Numbered from the stretch's first letter, positions 44,769 to 54,879 are shown. The stretch is DNA of 64,000 nt from an uncultured Eubacteriales bacterium (GCA_934432675.1 CAKRYT010000005.1:62001-126000), one strand, 5' to 3'. Notes: a model not told the origin generated them from the sequence alone. Program-made: numbers and translations.

Positions 44769-47700
44769 TTATTCTACACCGAGAATCAAATAGCGTCCTC
44801 CTGAATTTGTGTTGAATCGAAGGGTATCATTTGAAATACAAGATATAATATTAAATGTATCCGTATTATCGGAAAGCTTGATAACAACACAGTTTTCAAA
44901 CTGTATCCCAATTAATTCAACGAGAATGTCATAATCAAATGTGTACGCGCCCGATGCACTTGTAATCGTCAAATCGAAACTGTATAGCAGAAAACCATTT
45001 CCAATCGTTTTCAGTACATCTGCAATTCTCTCATCTGTTGCAGATCCCGGGGTTTTTTGAACCCGGATCCCTGCTGCCGATTGATAAGAGCAATACCAAC
45101 AGATTTCTTCCCCGAGAACAGCTGTCATCGGATCGTCTTTATCCGGAAGCCCGTCTGAATCGGTATCGGTCTCATCCATGACTCCGTATCCCATAGCAAA
45201 AATTGAGTATGTTGTTTCATCAAATACATATCCGTTAAGTGTCGAAAACGTTAGTATGACAGAGCTTTTTCCGGCTGTATATTCCGCAGGGATAATATAG
45301 TCATCATATCGCATAATTCTGTCTGCCGGGCGATTGTAGTTATTATGCCAAATACCGACCTCCTGACCATCGACATAAACAGTCGCCGCTTGCAAAACAT
45401 TATCCAACGAAAATAACCTGCGAAGCAATAAACCTTGATTGTTTTTCGGAATTTGAACCGTATAGGAAACCGCCCCCTGTAAACGACGTCCATAGCTAAC
45501 AACATACTCATTTGAATAGTTGCCCTCAAGACGCCCCTCATATTCACGTTCATCAATACAGTCTGTTTCGCCATCCCGATAGTCAAATATACCGCACTGT
45601 TCTATTTGACTTCTTTCATTATGGTAGTAAAATGCCGAAATAGTTGTTTCATCTCCGAAAGACAAGTTTTGGGGGCCGTGTTCCACCGTCGCATAAATGC
45701 CGTCGCGAAAATTAACCTGATTGAAAATATACCATGCATACATAGAATTGTGGGCCTTACCATTCTCGTCATAACCAGTAAACGGAGCACCGTGAAAGGC
45801 TTGAGAAAAAGCGCCGTCGACAAAATACCATGCAGAATTGATAATATCTTCTGTTCCGGTTCCGTATGCAACATGGCTCTTATTTCCATCTACGCATATA
45901 ATTTCGTCCCCTTCCAAATATTCAAAGCTTGATGAGTGTCCTTTAACAGACAATTCCAATCCGACCAATTTTCCACTCCCGCTGGTCTCGAGCCAAGAAA
46001 GAGGAATACCTTTTTCCGTTTGTGCGTAATAGGTGGTTTTGGTCTTCAAAAATTGCAACTGATCGAGTTCTTTGCTGGATAACTCATTCCGAGCTATTGC
46101 ATAATCAAAATGATCTATCTCCAGGAAGGAACCCGTACTAACAAGAGCGACCCTAATTCCCTGTTTATAAGGGATCGGCAGGTAAAAATAGCATGTCCCG
46201 TCATCCGAGATACCCTGCGTGATAGACTGAGTAAGATAGAAACCGAATTCGCCGATTCCGAGCAACGCATTCAAAGGCATATCGATAGAGGGCTCGCGAT
46301 CATCACCATACCAAACACGGAGAGATAGTTCATCTAAAAGTTTGGCGGAATCTATTGCTTTCGTCAATGTGTCCATAATAGCCGTCCACTCGGTACTGAA
46401 TGTAGTAACACCGGCATATCGCATCTCCAAATAACGCAAGTCCCCTGTCACCTGATGTTCTTTGTCAGAACAAAAGTCGATAGAGTCCGCAAGACTGTAT
46501 ACGCCATCCCGAGACTCAAACACATCCAATTCGCCAATATAATTCTCTCTTGAAGGAACAAGACTGACTTTCACCTCCGTAGAGGTCAGAACAGATGCCG
46601 GAATGGTAAAATAAGTCTCGCCCAACGCATCCACTTCTGTGGCAACCACATTCCAAGTACCGATTTTCTTGTCGTTGACCCAAACATTGCACGTTTGCTC
46701 CGCAGCTACATTCGTTGTTCTGCGCAGAATTAAATTCCGATCGCCACTGACGTGTAATATGAATTCGACCGGTTCTGTGAAAATTGCAACTTCACGCACT
46801 CCACGAATACTCGTTGAGCCTGCCGGAACCGTGTAATCATTTAAGTCTATGCGAAACGCATCAGATGTGAGCCCAGCGTTCAATGATCCACCGCCGTTGG
46901 AATCTTGGATCGAGAAATTGTATTCTGCTTCACTCAATCCATTATACACATCCAGATAGGTACTGAGGATAGTACCGCCCTCCAATTTGCTGTAAACCCA
47001 TACATCCAGCAAAGGAATATCCAGTCCTCCCGAAGAAACCGCGACCATTTTGATATTGACACTGTTTTTTCCTGCCACCAAAGCGGAAGGTACTTCCATA
47101 TACATATCTTTGTAACGATATGCAGAGCCCGCCATCCCGGAATCGCTTCTGCCAACATAAGTTCCATCAACGTAAAGATCGATGATTTGATTTGCCCAAA
47201 TCGAATCCACACGCCACTTTACAAATGCACCTTGATTAGATGGATTCAGTTTAGCATTGAATGTAATATTGCCCCCCTGTTTGATCCATCTTCCCGTGGT
47301 TGCAAAGGACTCCATTTTTGCATTTGCGTCCAACAAGCCGTCAAAGAAAAGGTTTAATCCCTCAATGACCCCTGCGTTGCTATCCTGATATAGAACGACG
47401 GTGTCGCCGGCGGAAATCGTAGCAGTATTATGAGAAACGGCTCCCTTGGTCATGTCGTCAATATTGTGAGACATAGCGCGATACCAAGAAGGAATCACCG
47501 GTTCTGCTGTGATGGTGGTACTATGTACTTTGGTATCTGATGGGAAAATGGTATAATCGATATTCCAATAATTTGCATATTCCGCAGTAATCCGGATGGA
47601 TTCCTGGAATACGATCGGCACATAACAATACGTACCACCGCCAGATTCGGCACCGATGCCAACATACGGCTTGACAAAAGGTGCAAAGCAACCATTGAAA

Positions 47701-48113
47701 AAGTCTTGTGCCTTACCCTCCAGCAACAATTCGCCATCTACATAGATATGAATGACCTTTCGTGCTTCATCCTCTGCATAACCTGCACTCCAAAACCTCG
47801 TGACCACACCGGGACCCTTTGCTTCCAGAAGAGTGGTTGTGTATTGAATATTCTCTTGTTTGTCAAAAAATTGACCATCTAAATTGCCTTCGTTCATATC
47901 GTAACTGGATGCATGCTGAAACTTCCATCCGCTATGATTCTGATACAATTTATTTAAGTCAAACATTTCTTCTACCGTCAAATATTCATCAGGCTTTGTT
48001 GCCATCGCAGCATCGCCTGTTTCAATGCAAATTGCGCCGAGAGGAAGAAATACAGTCATGAGCAGCGCAGTTAAGACAGCAACTGTAAGTCCACGAATGA
48101 TTTTATTTTTCAT
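44769..48113 (-). CDS. exported DUF2961/GH172-like protein
   Basis: The 1114-residue protein has a Sec signal (KNKIIRGLTVAVLTALLMTV). DUF2961-like halves include RFWSAGYAEDEARKVIHIYV near residue 110 and GTGTEDIINSAWYF near residue 748, followed by AFHGAPFTGYD. A Ca-binding-type stretch, DTDSDGLPDKDDPM, occurs at about 975. Known: DUF2961 is the GH172 family, where characterised members act on alpha-D-fructofuranosides and alpha-D-arabinofuranosides as jelly-roll oligomers. The two DUF2961-like parts are far apart, with extra beta-rich domains between them, so this is an unusual architecture. It overlaps the previous gene by 11 bases, with GAGGAG before ATG. It is the last gene of the AT-rich block. 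Confidence 0.72.
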   Translation of the reverse strand: MKNKIIRGLTVAVLTALLMTVFLPLGAICIETGDAAMATKPDEYLTVEEMFDLNKLYQNHSGWKFQHASSYDMNEGNLDGQFFDKQENIQYTTTLLEAKGPGVVTRFWSAGYAEDEARKVIHIYVDGELLLEGKAQDFFNGCFAPFVKPYVGIGAESGGGTYCYVPIVFQESIRITAEYANYWNIDYTIFPSDTKVHSTTITAEPVIPSWYRAMSHNIDDMTKGAVSHNTATISAGDTVVLYQDSNAGVIEGLNLFFDGLLDANAKMESFATTGRWIKQGGNITFNAKLNPSNQGAFVKWRVDSIWANQIIDLYVDGTYVGRSDSGMAGSAYRYKDMYMEVPSALVAGKNSVNIKMVAVSSGGLDIPLLDVWVYSKLEGGTILSTYLDVYNGLSEAEYNFSIQDSNGGGSLNAGLTSDAFRIDLNDYTVPAGSTSIRGVREVAIFTEPVEFILHVSGDRNLILRRTTNVAAEQTCNVWVNDKKIGTWNVVATEVDALGETYFTIPASVLTSTEVKVSLVPSRENYIGELDVFESRDGVYSLADSIDFCSDKEHQVTGDLRYLEMRYAGVTTFSTEWTAIMDTLTKAIDSAKLLDELSLRVWYGDDREPSIDMPLNALLGIGEFGFYLTQSITQGISDDGTCYFYLPIPYKQGIRVALVSTGSFLEIDHFDYAIARNELSSKELDQLQFLKTKTTYYAQTEKGIPLSWLETSGSGKLVGLELSVKGHSSSFEYLEGDEIICVDGNKSHVAYGTGTEDIINSAWYFVDGAFSQAFHGAPFTGYDENGKAHNSMYAWYIFNQVNFRDGIYATVEHGPQNLSFGDETTISAFYYHNERSQIEQCGIFDYRDGETDCIDEREYEGRLEGNYSNEYVVSYGRRLQGAVSYTVQIPKNNQGLLLRRLFSLDNVLQAATVYVDGQEVGIWHNNYNRPADRIMRYDDYIIPAEYTAGKSSVILTFSTLNGYVFDETTYSIFAMGYGVMDETDTDSDGLPDKDDPMTAVLGEEICWYCSYQSAAGIRVQKTPGSATDERIADVLKTIGNGFLLYSFDLTITSASGAYTFDYDILVELIGIQFENCVVIKLSDNTDTFNIISCISNDTLRFNTNSGGRYLILGVE

Positions 48114-51100
48114 TTTTCTTCTCCTCTATTATGAAATTGTCAATAAAAGCAATCTCACCGATCCCGCTTCCATGATCTGTCTGCTCGAGCATGACGGTAA
48201 TCTTCTGCCCCGCAAACGCCGAAAGATCGTATTCATACAATACCCATGCCTCACCCGACACCAATACCCATCCGAACTCATTAGATTTTGTGGCCTTCAG
48301 CACAGTCACTTTACCTTGCTCATCCACAATAGACACACGGATGTATGTGGCATCGTTGGGACCGCCGGACCGAGAGTAAAATGACAACTTACAAGCGGAC
48401 GAAGGCAACCGGTAATTCTTCCACGCACAAGCAATCGATACAGAAGGGTCATAAAACCCGCCGTTGGAGCCATCGAGTCGCAATGACCCATAACCGCTTT
48501 CCTGTGTCAAATCTCCGTATGTACCATTGTTGTTGACACTCCAGCCATCATAATTCCAAACTTTACTTGAGCCTTGGAAAGTGTCTTTACTACCTATATC
48601 ATAATAAAAATCGCCTGGTTTTTTTACAATTGACCATTCAGAAATGCAATACTTCGCCGAATCAAAGTTTTTGTTACTAAGCTCCACATAGACGACAATG
48701 GTTTGCCCGGCAAAGGAAGACAAATTGCATTCAATTTGTGTATCCGATTCAATATATGTCCATGGAATGATCAAATGATTCACATAGTTTTGATCAACAA
48801 CTCGGATGCGATACAGCGCATTAGTCACACTTGTCAAACCAAATCGCAGCAAGTACGAAGATCCGCTGGCGGAGCTTAAATGAATTTTTTTGCATATGTT
48901 GCTCAATGCATCATCATATACAGTACGTTGGTTAGTGGATAGTTGAATGGCGGAATCAAATATCACTCCACCCTCTGCAAAAATGTCATCTTCGGTTAAT
49001 GGCAACTGAGTTGTTTCGGAAATTTTAACCGCCTCTGCATCAAAGACCGGCTTTCTGGCTTGTTTCTTTGCTATGCATACATTGTCCAACTTTAGATACT
49101 CTCGAGAACCGGATTGGCTGTTCTGCTCAATAATCAGCACCACCGGTTTCCCCGCCGAACGAAATGACAATCTGTTTAAGTCAAAAGAAAAGTCCTGGTA
49201 TCCGATGGATTTGATCCTCCCCGTGTAGAGAGTCTCAAATGCGTCTTCATCAATGGAATAAAGGATAATTTTCACCGAAGATCCCAGGCTCGATTTGAAC
49301 TGCATATTCAAATACGAATCTTCCCAATCCGGCAGTAAAATCTTGTTGTAAAGATAATTCTTTCCGTTGGCATTTTCGTATCTGAACGATACACAACCGT
49401 CTTCCCCAACGATTGAAGCGTCGGTGCAACTGCTTGCTCGGAAGCCGGATAGCGAATTAGTAAACATATAGTACAAAACTCGACTGGGTTCTGCATACTT
49501 AAAATCAAACAAATTATAGAATTCGTGGTTGTCAGTTATGTAACTATCATCACCGCTTGACGGAATGGAAATTTTAGTGTTGTTTTGCACAGTATGGCTC
49601 GTCAATGCATTCAAAAAGGTATCTGCTCTTACAACTTGAACATGGTTACTCAAATAAGCGCAGAAATCTCTCACCGTTTGCTTGGTAACGCCCTCACCGA
49701 TCGCAATCGCGGTATACGAGGCGGACGAGGAAATGTCCGTGCTCATGGAACTGATTCTCACCGCCAGATCAAAGGCGTTTTCGTTCGTAAGTGTTGCAGC
49801 CAAACCGACAAAAGGTTTTCCGTTTTTCCATGTAATCTCATCCGCCGAATAAACAAAACCTCCTTGCACATTGTTCATGTAACAAAGTTTGTCTAGTGCA
49901 GCCATATAATCCTTTGCAGTTGTCAAATACCGCATTCCGGCATTTCCCATGGAAATATTGATCAGCGCACAGAAGTCATTTTTCTGTTCAAAAGTTAATT
50001 TATCCCAATTTGTATTTGCAAAAACATTTTTTGCAAGATACAGTGCCCGTGCTTCGCGACTGTTTGTTTCCGATAACAGCGTCATCGCTAGGTTACTCTG
50101 AAACAGTGGATATTCATAGTTACCATTGATATATTCCACCAGCTGACTCTCTGCACCAATCAATGTCACTAAATGTCGGTTCGCATCAATTTTCTCGTCA
50201 ATTATGCGATTACGAACACAACCGGATTGGAGCATTGACAATACCGAGAGATTATGTATAACGTCAAAGAAAACCGTGCATAATGCGTCCCCTTCACCGA
50301 TAACCACGCCTTGCGTGTAATTGGCGATGACCGATGGGTCCGTACTAAACCTGGCATTGTTCATAATGCCGAGATCAGTATAATTGTTACTGTTAACAAC
50401 AACCTTTTTTGAAATTGCATTTTCAACTTCCGCCGGCCACTCAGAATCAGAGGATGTTGTAGCATCATATCTTGCCGTTACCCCCTGTGGTAGATACACA
50501 GCCGTATTCTCCGTCACTATCACCGCATTGTATACAGAGCTGGCTGTTTTTGCCAGCGAAAGCGACCCGCCGTCAGCCTTCACATAACCGGATATCACAT
50601 TTCTTTCAAAGGCCATATCGATCAATTGCCGCATGGATACATAACGGAGGTCATATTGATCAAATAAAAATGTATAGTCCGTTTCATTCGGATAAATCAG
50701 GTAGATACCAATGCCATTTTTAGCGCACAGTCCCTGTATCGATTCCATCATCAAACGCTCATCGGAGGTCATCTCGGCAACCGAGCAAACATACACGGTG
50801 TCCTCCATGTCGCATTTTTTGAAGAAGTCAAAATTAGCAGGCAATGCCGAAATCAAGCTTGTCGGCTCCTCTATACGATATACAATGCTTGCACTCTTCT
50901 CACTGTCAAGATAAACTACGCCATCTCCAAGGGCAACCACCTGAATGGTATAGATTCCCGGATTGCTCACAGCAGGAAACGTTGTTTCGTTTTGGATGGG
51001 CTGAGGTATACCATTGACATATACAAGGTAACCGGAAGCATTTTCTACGGCATCCCAAAACACATCATTTGCAGTATTTTTTCCCACGGTTGGAGCTTTA

Positions 51101-51195
51101 AGTTTTTCAGTCGCTTCATGACAAGAAGAAGCACTTAATATCATAACAAATACTACAACCAGGCACAGTAGTGTTTTCAGTTTGACCAATTTCAT
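48103..51195 (-). CDS. degenerate GxGYxYP-like lipoprotein with N-terminal Ig/FN3 module
   Basis: The 1030-residue protein has a signal peptide with lipobox-like ASSC. One Ig/FN3-like module (33-108, WDAVENASGYLVYVNG) precedes a region that follows the GxGYxYP proteins: TVYVCSVAEMTSDERLMMES near 133 matches their start, and WKNGKPFVGLAATL near 465, then a stretch ending VVRADTFLNAL, match their later part. The SDGDNVQW and GxGY motifs are absent and the core is shorter. Residues 560-1030 contain repeated jelly-roll-like modules (AGKPVVLIIEQ, AGQTIVVYVE, AGQKITVMLEQ). It looks like a non-catalytic, binding-type paralogue (inference). GGAGGA precedes ATG 51195. Confidence 0.7.
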   Translation of the reverse strand: MKLVKLKTLLCLVVVFVMILSASSCHEATEKLKAPTVGKNTANDVFWDAVENASGYLVYVNGIPQPIQNETTFPAVSNPGIYTIQVVALGDGVVYLDSEKSASIVYRIEEPTSLISALPANFDFFKKCDMEDTVYVCSVAEMTSDERLMMESIQGLCAKNGIGIYLIYPNETDYTFLFDQYDLRYVSMRQLIDMAFERNVISGYVKADGGSLSLAKTASSVYNAVIVTENTAVYLPQGVTARYDATTSSDSEWPAEVENAISKKVVVNSNNYTDLGIMNNARFSTDPSVIANYTQGVVIGEGDALCTVFFDVIHNLSVLSMLQSGCVRNRIIDEKIDANRHLVTLIGAESQLVEYINGNYEYPLFQSNLAMTLLSETNSREARALYLAKNVFANTNWDKLTFEQKNDFCALINISMGNAGMRYLTTAKDYMAALDKLCYMNNVQGGFVYSADEITWKNGKPFVGLAATLTNENAFDLAVRISSMSTDISSSASYTAIAIGEGVTKQTVRDFCAYLSNHVQVVRADTFLNALTSHTVQNNTKISIPSSGDDSYITDNHEFYNLFDFKYAEPSRVLYYMFTNSLSGFRASSCTDASIVGEDGCVSFRYENANGKNYLYNKILLPDWEDSYLNMQFKSSLGSSVKIILYSIDEDAFETLYTGRIKSIGYQDFSFDLNRLSFRSAGKPVVLIIEQNSQSGSREYLKLDNVCIAKKQARKPVFDAEAVKISETTQLPLTEDDIFAEGGVIFDSAIQLSTNQRTVYDDALSNICKKIHLSSASGSSYLLRFGLTSVTNALYRIRVVDQNYVNHLIIPWTYIESDTQIECNLSSFAGQTIVVYVELSNKNFDSAKYCISEWSIVKKPGDFYYDIGSKDTFQGSSKVWNYDGWSVNNNGTYGDLTQESGYGSLRLDGSNGGFYDPSVSIACAWKNYRLPSSACKLSFYSRSGGPNDATYIRVSIVDEQGKVTVLKATKSNEFGWVLVSGEAWVLYEYDLSAFAGQKITVMLEQTDHGSGIGEIAFIDNFIIEEKKNEK

Positions 51196-51216
51196 TTATT
51201 CCTCCGTCGAAAAGTC

Positions 51217-51243
51217 AGGGGACGAGAACTCTCCTCGTCCCCT
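51217..51243 (-). other. intercistronic hairpin between the two lipoprotein genes
   Basis: A 10-base stem AGGGGACGAG/CTCGTCCCCT with a 7-base loop lies between the gene at 51264-54527 and the next one. Only a short TTTT follows, so it is probably a partial attenuator or stabiliser. Confidence 0.5.
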
Positions 51244-51263
51244 AACATCCTTAGTTACTTCGA

Positions 51264-54200
51264 TTACTCAATAACAAACCCGATGTTAGTGAGATAGAGC
51301 CTGTTATTAAACGGACTGTCTAGTTTTTGTGTATCTGCAAATTGCCATACCAGTTGAATGTTGCTCTTCCCGGCCAATTTTGTAACAACATCCGCGTCAA
51401 TGGTTTTGCTGTACGATACATCGCCACCTCCTGGGTATCCGATAAATTCCCAATCTATCAAAGTGTATGTTGCGCCAGTATCGCAATCAATGGCTGTCAG
51501 CTTGTGTAACATTGACCCATAGTTGCCGTAATTGCCGTAAGCAAAGTTCATTTTAAGAGTCTGCGCGGCAGACAATCCCGCAAAGGATACTGTTGTTGCT
51601 TCCCCTTGATATTTGAATGTATCCTCGTTGGTTGCCGATACACGGAGAAAACCCGCCGGTATAGGATTATCTGTGAATTCCTTATAGGTATCCCAGTTGG
51701 TAGTCCAACGCGACATACCCTCATACGTTCCATTGACATTAACAATCGCATTACGCTGGCTGATGCCGAAACCCACCACATGCAGCTCCTGCACAGAACC
51801 ATCTTCACTGTCTTGCTGTTCTAGCGTAAACACAGCTTGCTTACCTGCATAGTTGTAGGCATAGTTGTCAAGAGAAATCATAAAGATTTCATAGCCGTCA
51901 TTAATGTAGTTAATATTCGGATTCTCTCCGGCATTGTTCAAATTGATGGTAGAAGCCGTTCCGCCAAGTTTCGTCCAATCCATTAAAACGATTGTGCTGC
52001 CATCACCAATTACCACAGATAGTTTCAGCATCGTAGAAGGCGCTACCACTGCACCGCTATCTGCCGCTCCGGCTCTGGCAAAGAAAATGAGCCACGCATT
52101 ACTGGTATAAGATGCGTCTATCTGCGTTGTCAGGGAAGCAACATTGTTTGCCCCCTTCAAAATAAGCTCCCCAACGAAAGAGTCTGCATTTACTCTAACG
52201 TTTGCATCTCGATTGAACTCGGAGCCATTTTCGTTGTCTGCCACCACCCAAGGATCACTTGCAACCGGAGCTTTGTAGGTTTTAATCCCCCAATTGTTGA
52301 TATACATACGATTGGTAATACCGGTTACATTTTCTTGAGCCTGACATTGAATTGTGAAAATAACATTCTTACCGGAAATCGCCTTGCTCGCTTCGGCATC
52401 CAAATGGAAAGAAGTTTCGTTTTCTCCTTGACGTTCACTGATCCAGACAAACCAGTCTTTCAGAACATACGTCTTTCCTGTAGTCGGATCATATGCGGTA
52501 AATTTCCAGAGCATATTGGAATCGCGACCGTCGTTTCCATGCTTGAAACGGATCTGATAACAGTCGTTATCGCCCAAATCATCGAATGCAACATAGCGCG
52601 ACATCGCTTGATATTTATTATCGTCATTATAATTATAATGCTCCGTATCAGGGGCAAGATTTGAATAACTGAATGCGATCCAGCCACCCCAGAATACCTT
52701 ATGGCAACCATATGGCACGAAATTGCTGTAATAATACGGTACGCTTCCCAAATCATCTTCGGTCAAACCGAAACTACCAACAGCAACATTGTCCGCGAAG
52801 ATGTATTCGTTGGGTGTATATTTCATGGAATACTTGTCGGACAGCATCTGTGTTGCATTCAAGCCCGTGATGGTAAGAGTAGTACCTTCTGTCCGAGTCT
52901 CGAGGACGAAAGTATATTCTCCCGTGAGTTCTACCCCACACAGATCCAATCTGACGGCTACATATTCGTACCCTACCGCGGTAGTACCCGTCAAAGAGTG
53001 ATCGTAATTGTCCTTTGCGATATTTTCCCCGCCTATGAGGTTCCAATCAATAATTGTTTTACGAGTCTGTCCCTCCAGTTGAATCCGGTACTCAGTCGGG
53101 GCAGTCGCTTTCACAAAAAATCGAAGCCACACAAATTGCGTATCATTGTTTTTAATGGTGATCTTTGCAATATCGTTGTTTGTGAGGACGACTTTGCTGT
53201 TGAATGTTTCACCTGCAACCGTTTCGTTCCCCACCTCAAATCCTTTGATAACAGCATGGATAGCGACACTCTTTTCGCTGTTTTTATACTGTCCGCTACC
53301 AAGTGCTACAACCTGAATATCGGACGTATGTGAGGCTATATATTGTGTGCCCGTAACAATACTTGCCTGTTTAATCCCATCAACATATATTTCATATCCA
53401 TCCGCATTGGGAATTTCGTCCCAAGTGACCTTATCTTTCAAAATGCGGAGTTTGGGTGTACCCAGTGCAAGCGGCTCAACCGTATATATGACCATTTCGG
53501 ATCGATCACTTGCCACATATTGAGTGTCAGACGTTTTGGCGACAACCTGAATTCTGTACTCGCCAACAACCGTTTCGGTGATCTCGAAAGAAAGTGCAGT
53601 TTGTTCGCCACGACTCTCGCCGTTAATAAAAATTTCGTACGAAGTTGCGTTTTCAATCGCAGACCAACTGACCGTTGTTCCGTTCAAAGAAAGCACAGGA
53701 ATATTTAATTTGCGCGGGGACACTACGTAAGTAATTTCATTTGAAAATACGCTATTACTGTAATTAGCATTTCCGGCAACGGCAATCACCTTAACTGTAT
53801 AACTTCCAACCAAGGTTTCTGTTATCACATAAGACAATTGATCGGTTTTTCCCACACTGACATTGTTGATAAATACTTCATACGAAGAAGCGTTTGCTAC
53901 AGCATCCCATGTAACAGTTGCGCCTGTTAACGTTAGTATTGGCGGCGTTAATTCTGTTTTACTGATTGTATAAATGACTGCGTAGCTCATATCACTGTCT
54001 GTAAATAAGGCACTGTCACTCTTTGCTTTTACTGTAATGCTATATTCCCCCGCATCAGTATCTGTCAGCGTGTATTGCAAATCGGTTTGTAGCCCACGAC
54101 TGACTCCGTTTACGAAAATCTCGTATTTAGTGGCTCGCTCTACCGCTTTCCACGATGCAACTTTTCCGGACAAAGTCAATGAAGGTTTCGCCAGTTGAGT

Positions 54201-54527
54201 TTCAGTGGCAACATATATCACTTGATTGCTACGCTCACTCTCACAAAACCGCTCATCCCCTGGCAACGCAGTGACAGAAATGGGATAATTACCCAGAGCG
54301 TCTACTTGAATCGTGTATGACAACTCCTTGGTTTCCACTGCGGGCAGATCACCAATCCTTACGCAATATGCAGAAGCGTTTTCTACAGCCTGCCAGCTGA
54401 TTGTATCATCTTTCAGTGTAATAATCGGTGCGCTTAGCGCTGTAGTAGTTTCACCGCATGAGCAAACTGCCAGAACCAAAAGAACACACAATGCAACCGG
54501 AACGAGAATTCGTAAACCCCTTTTCAT
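51264..54527 (-). CDS. large lipoprotein with five Ig/FN3-like repeats and jelly-roll-like C-terminus
   Basis: The 1087-residue protein has lipobox-like VCSC, then five consecutive Ig/FN3-like repeats of about 77 residues (31-107, 112-187, 193-269, 275-350 and 356-427), each with a TV-W-AVENA-YE-F-NG core. Residues 430-1087 hold three or more beta-rich modules (TITIKNND, DWFVWISERQGENE, AGKQAVFTLEQQ, LAGKSNIQLVW) that resemble carbohydrate-binding jelly rolls. No catalytic domain is recognised. Inference: a surface adhesin or glycan-binding scaffold. AAAGGAGG precedes ATG 54527. A consensus promoter with an operator copy lies about 350 bases upstream, so it is the first gene of the AT-rich block. 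Confidence 0.82.
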   Translation of the reverse strand: MKRGLRILVPVALCVLLVLAVCSCGETTTALSAPIITLKDDTISWQAVENASAYCVRIGDLPAVETKELSYTIQVDALGNYPISVTALPGDERFCESERSNQVIYVATETQLAKPSLTLSGKVASWKAVERATKYEIFVNGVSRGLQTDLQYTLTDTDAGEYSITVKAKSDSALFTDSDMSYAVIYTISKTELTPPILTLTGATVTWDAVANASSYEVFINNVSVGKTDQLSYVITETLVGSYTVKVIAVAGNANYSNSVFSNEITYVVSPRKLNIPVLSLNGTTVSWSAIENATSYEIFINGESRGEQTALSFEITETVVGEYRIQVVAKTSDTQYVASDRSEMVIYTVEPLALGTPKLRILKDKVTWDEIPNADGYEIYVDGIKQASIVTGTQYIASHTSDIQVVALGSGQYKNSEKSVAIHAVIKGFEVGNETVAGETFNSKVVLTNNDIAKITIKNNDTQFVWLRFFVKATAPTEYRIQLEGQTRKTIIDWNLIGGENIAKDNYDHSLTGTTAVGYEYVAVRLDLCGVELTGEYTFVLETRTEGTTLTITGLNATQMLSDKYSMKYTPNEYIFADNVAVGSFGLTEDDLGSVPYYYSNFVPYGCHKVFWGGWIAFSYSNLAPDTEHYNYNDDNKYQAMSRYVAFDDLGDNDCYQIRFKHGNDGRDSNMLWKFTAYDPTTGKTYVLKDWFVWISERQGENETSFHLDAEASKAISGKNVIFTIQCQAQENVTGITNRMYINNWGIKTYKAPVASDPWVVADNENGSEFNRDANVRVNADSFVGELILKGANNVASLTTQIDASYTSNAWLIFFARAGAADSGAVVAPSTMLKLSVVIGDGSTIVLMDWTKLGGTASTINLNNAGENPNINYINDGYEIFMISLDNYAYNYAGKQAVFTLEQQDSEDGSVQELHVVGFGISQRNAIVNVNGTYEGMSRWTTNWDTYKEFTDNPIPAGFLRVSATNEDTFKYQGEATTVSFAGLSAAQTLKMNFAYGNYGNYGSMLHKLTAIDCDTGATYTLIDWEFIGYPGGGDVSYSKTIDADVVTKLAGKSNIQLVWQFADTQKLDSPFNNRLYLTNIGFVIE

Positions 54528-54857
54528 AATTTACCTCCTTTAACCTAATACGATTCATAATATTTTATAGCATAATGCGAGTAAAACTTAAGCAACCAAC
54601 CGGCACACAAACGCACTTATCGATTCAAAATTCAAGCAAGCGAATGATAAGAATCTCTATCAGACAGGGAAAAACCGGTTTTCTGTACTGCATAAAAAAG
54701 TCACTGCTGCAATCAGTGCTTTCAAGTAACTTATTCATCATAACAGGGGTAAAACGGCGGAGCGGGCCGATGGATCCGTTCTTCCCTTCCGTTTTCGACA
54801 CCGTCAATTGGGCAAACACGTCAATCGATACTGTCGTTTTGAACAACACAAATCGCT
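54528..54857 (-). other. long 5' leader of the AT-rich block transcript
   Basis: About 330 bases lie between the promoter and the first gene. It contains operator-like O7, a CACTG/CAGTG hairpin near 54703-54719 and no recognised riboswitch. A 74-codon leftward frame (54625-54849) has a GTG start without a ribosome site and is not called a gene. Confidence 0.5.
54669..54684 (-). promoter_or_regulatory. LacI-type operator O7 in the leader
   Basis: GAAAAACCGGTTTTCT, 14 of 16 matches, containing the perfect palindrome AAAACCGGTTTT. It lies 189 bases downstream of O6, a distance that would allow DNA looping. Confidence 0.55.
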
Positions 54858-54873
54858 AGAAAACCGTTTTTCT
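54858..54873 (-). promoter_or_regulatory. LacI-type operator O6 at the AT-rich block start point
   Basis: AGAAAACCGTTTTTCT, identical to the site at 37730-37745, lies 6 bases downstream of the -10 box. Confidence 0.8.
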
Positions 54874-54879
54874 GTACTA

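Noticed and set aside
54625..54849. 74-codon frame in the leader of the AT-rich block
   Set aside because: GTG start without a ribosome site and no recognisable features.
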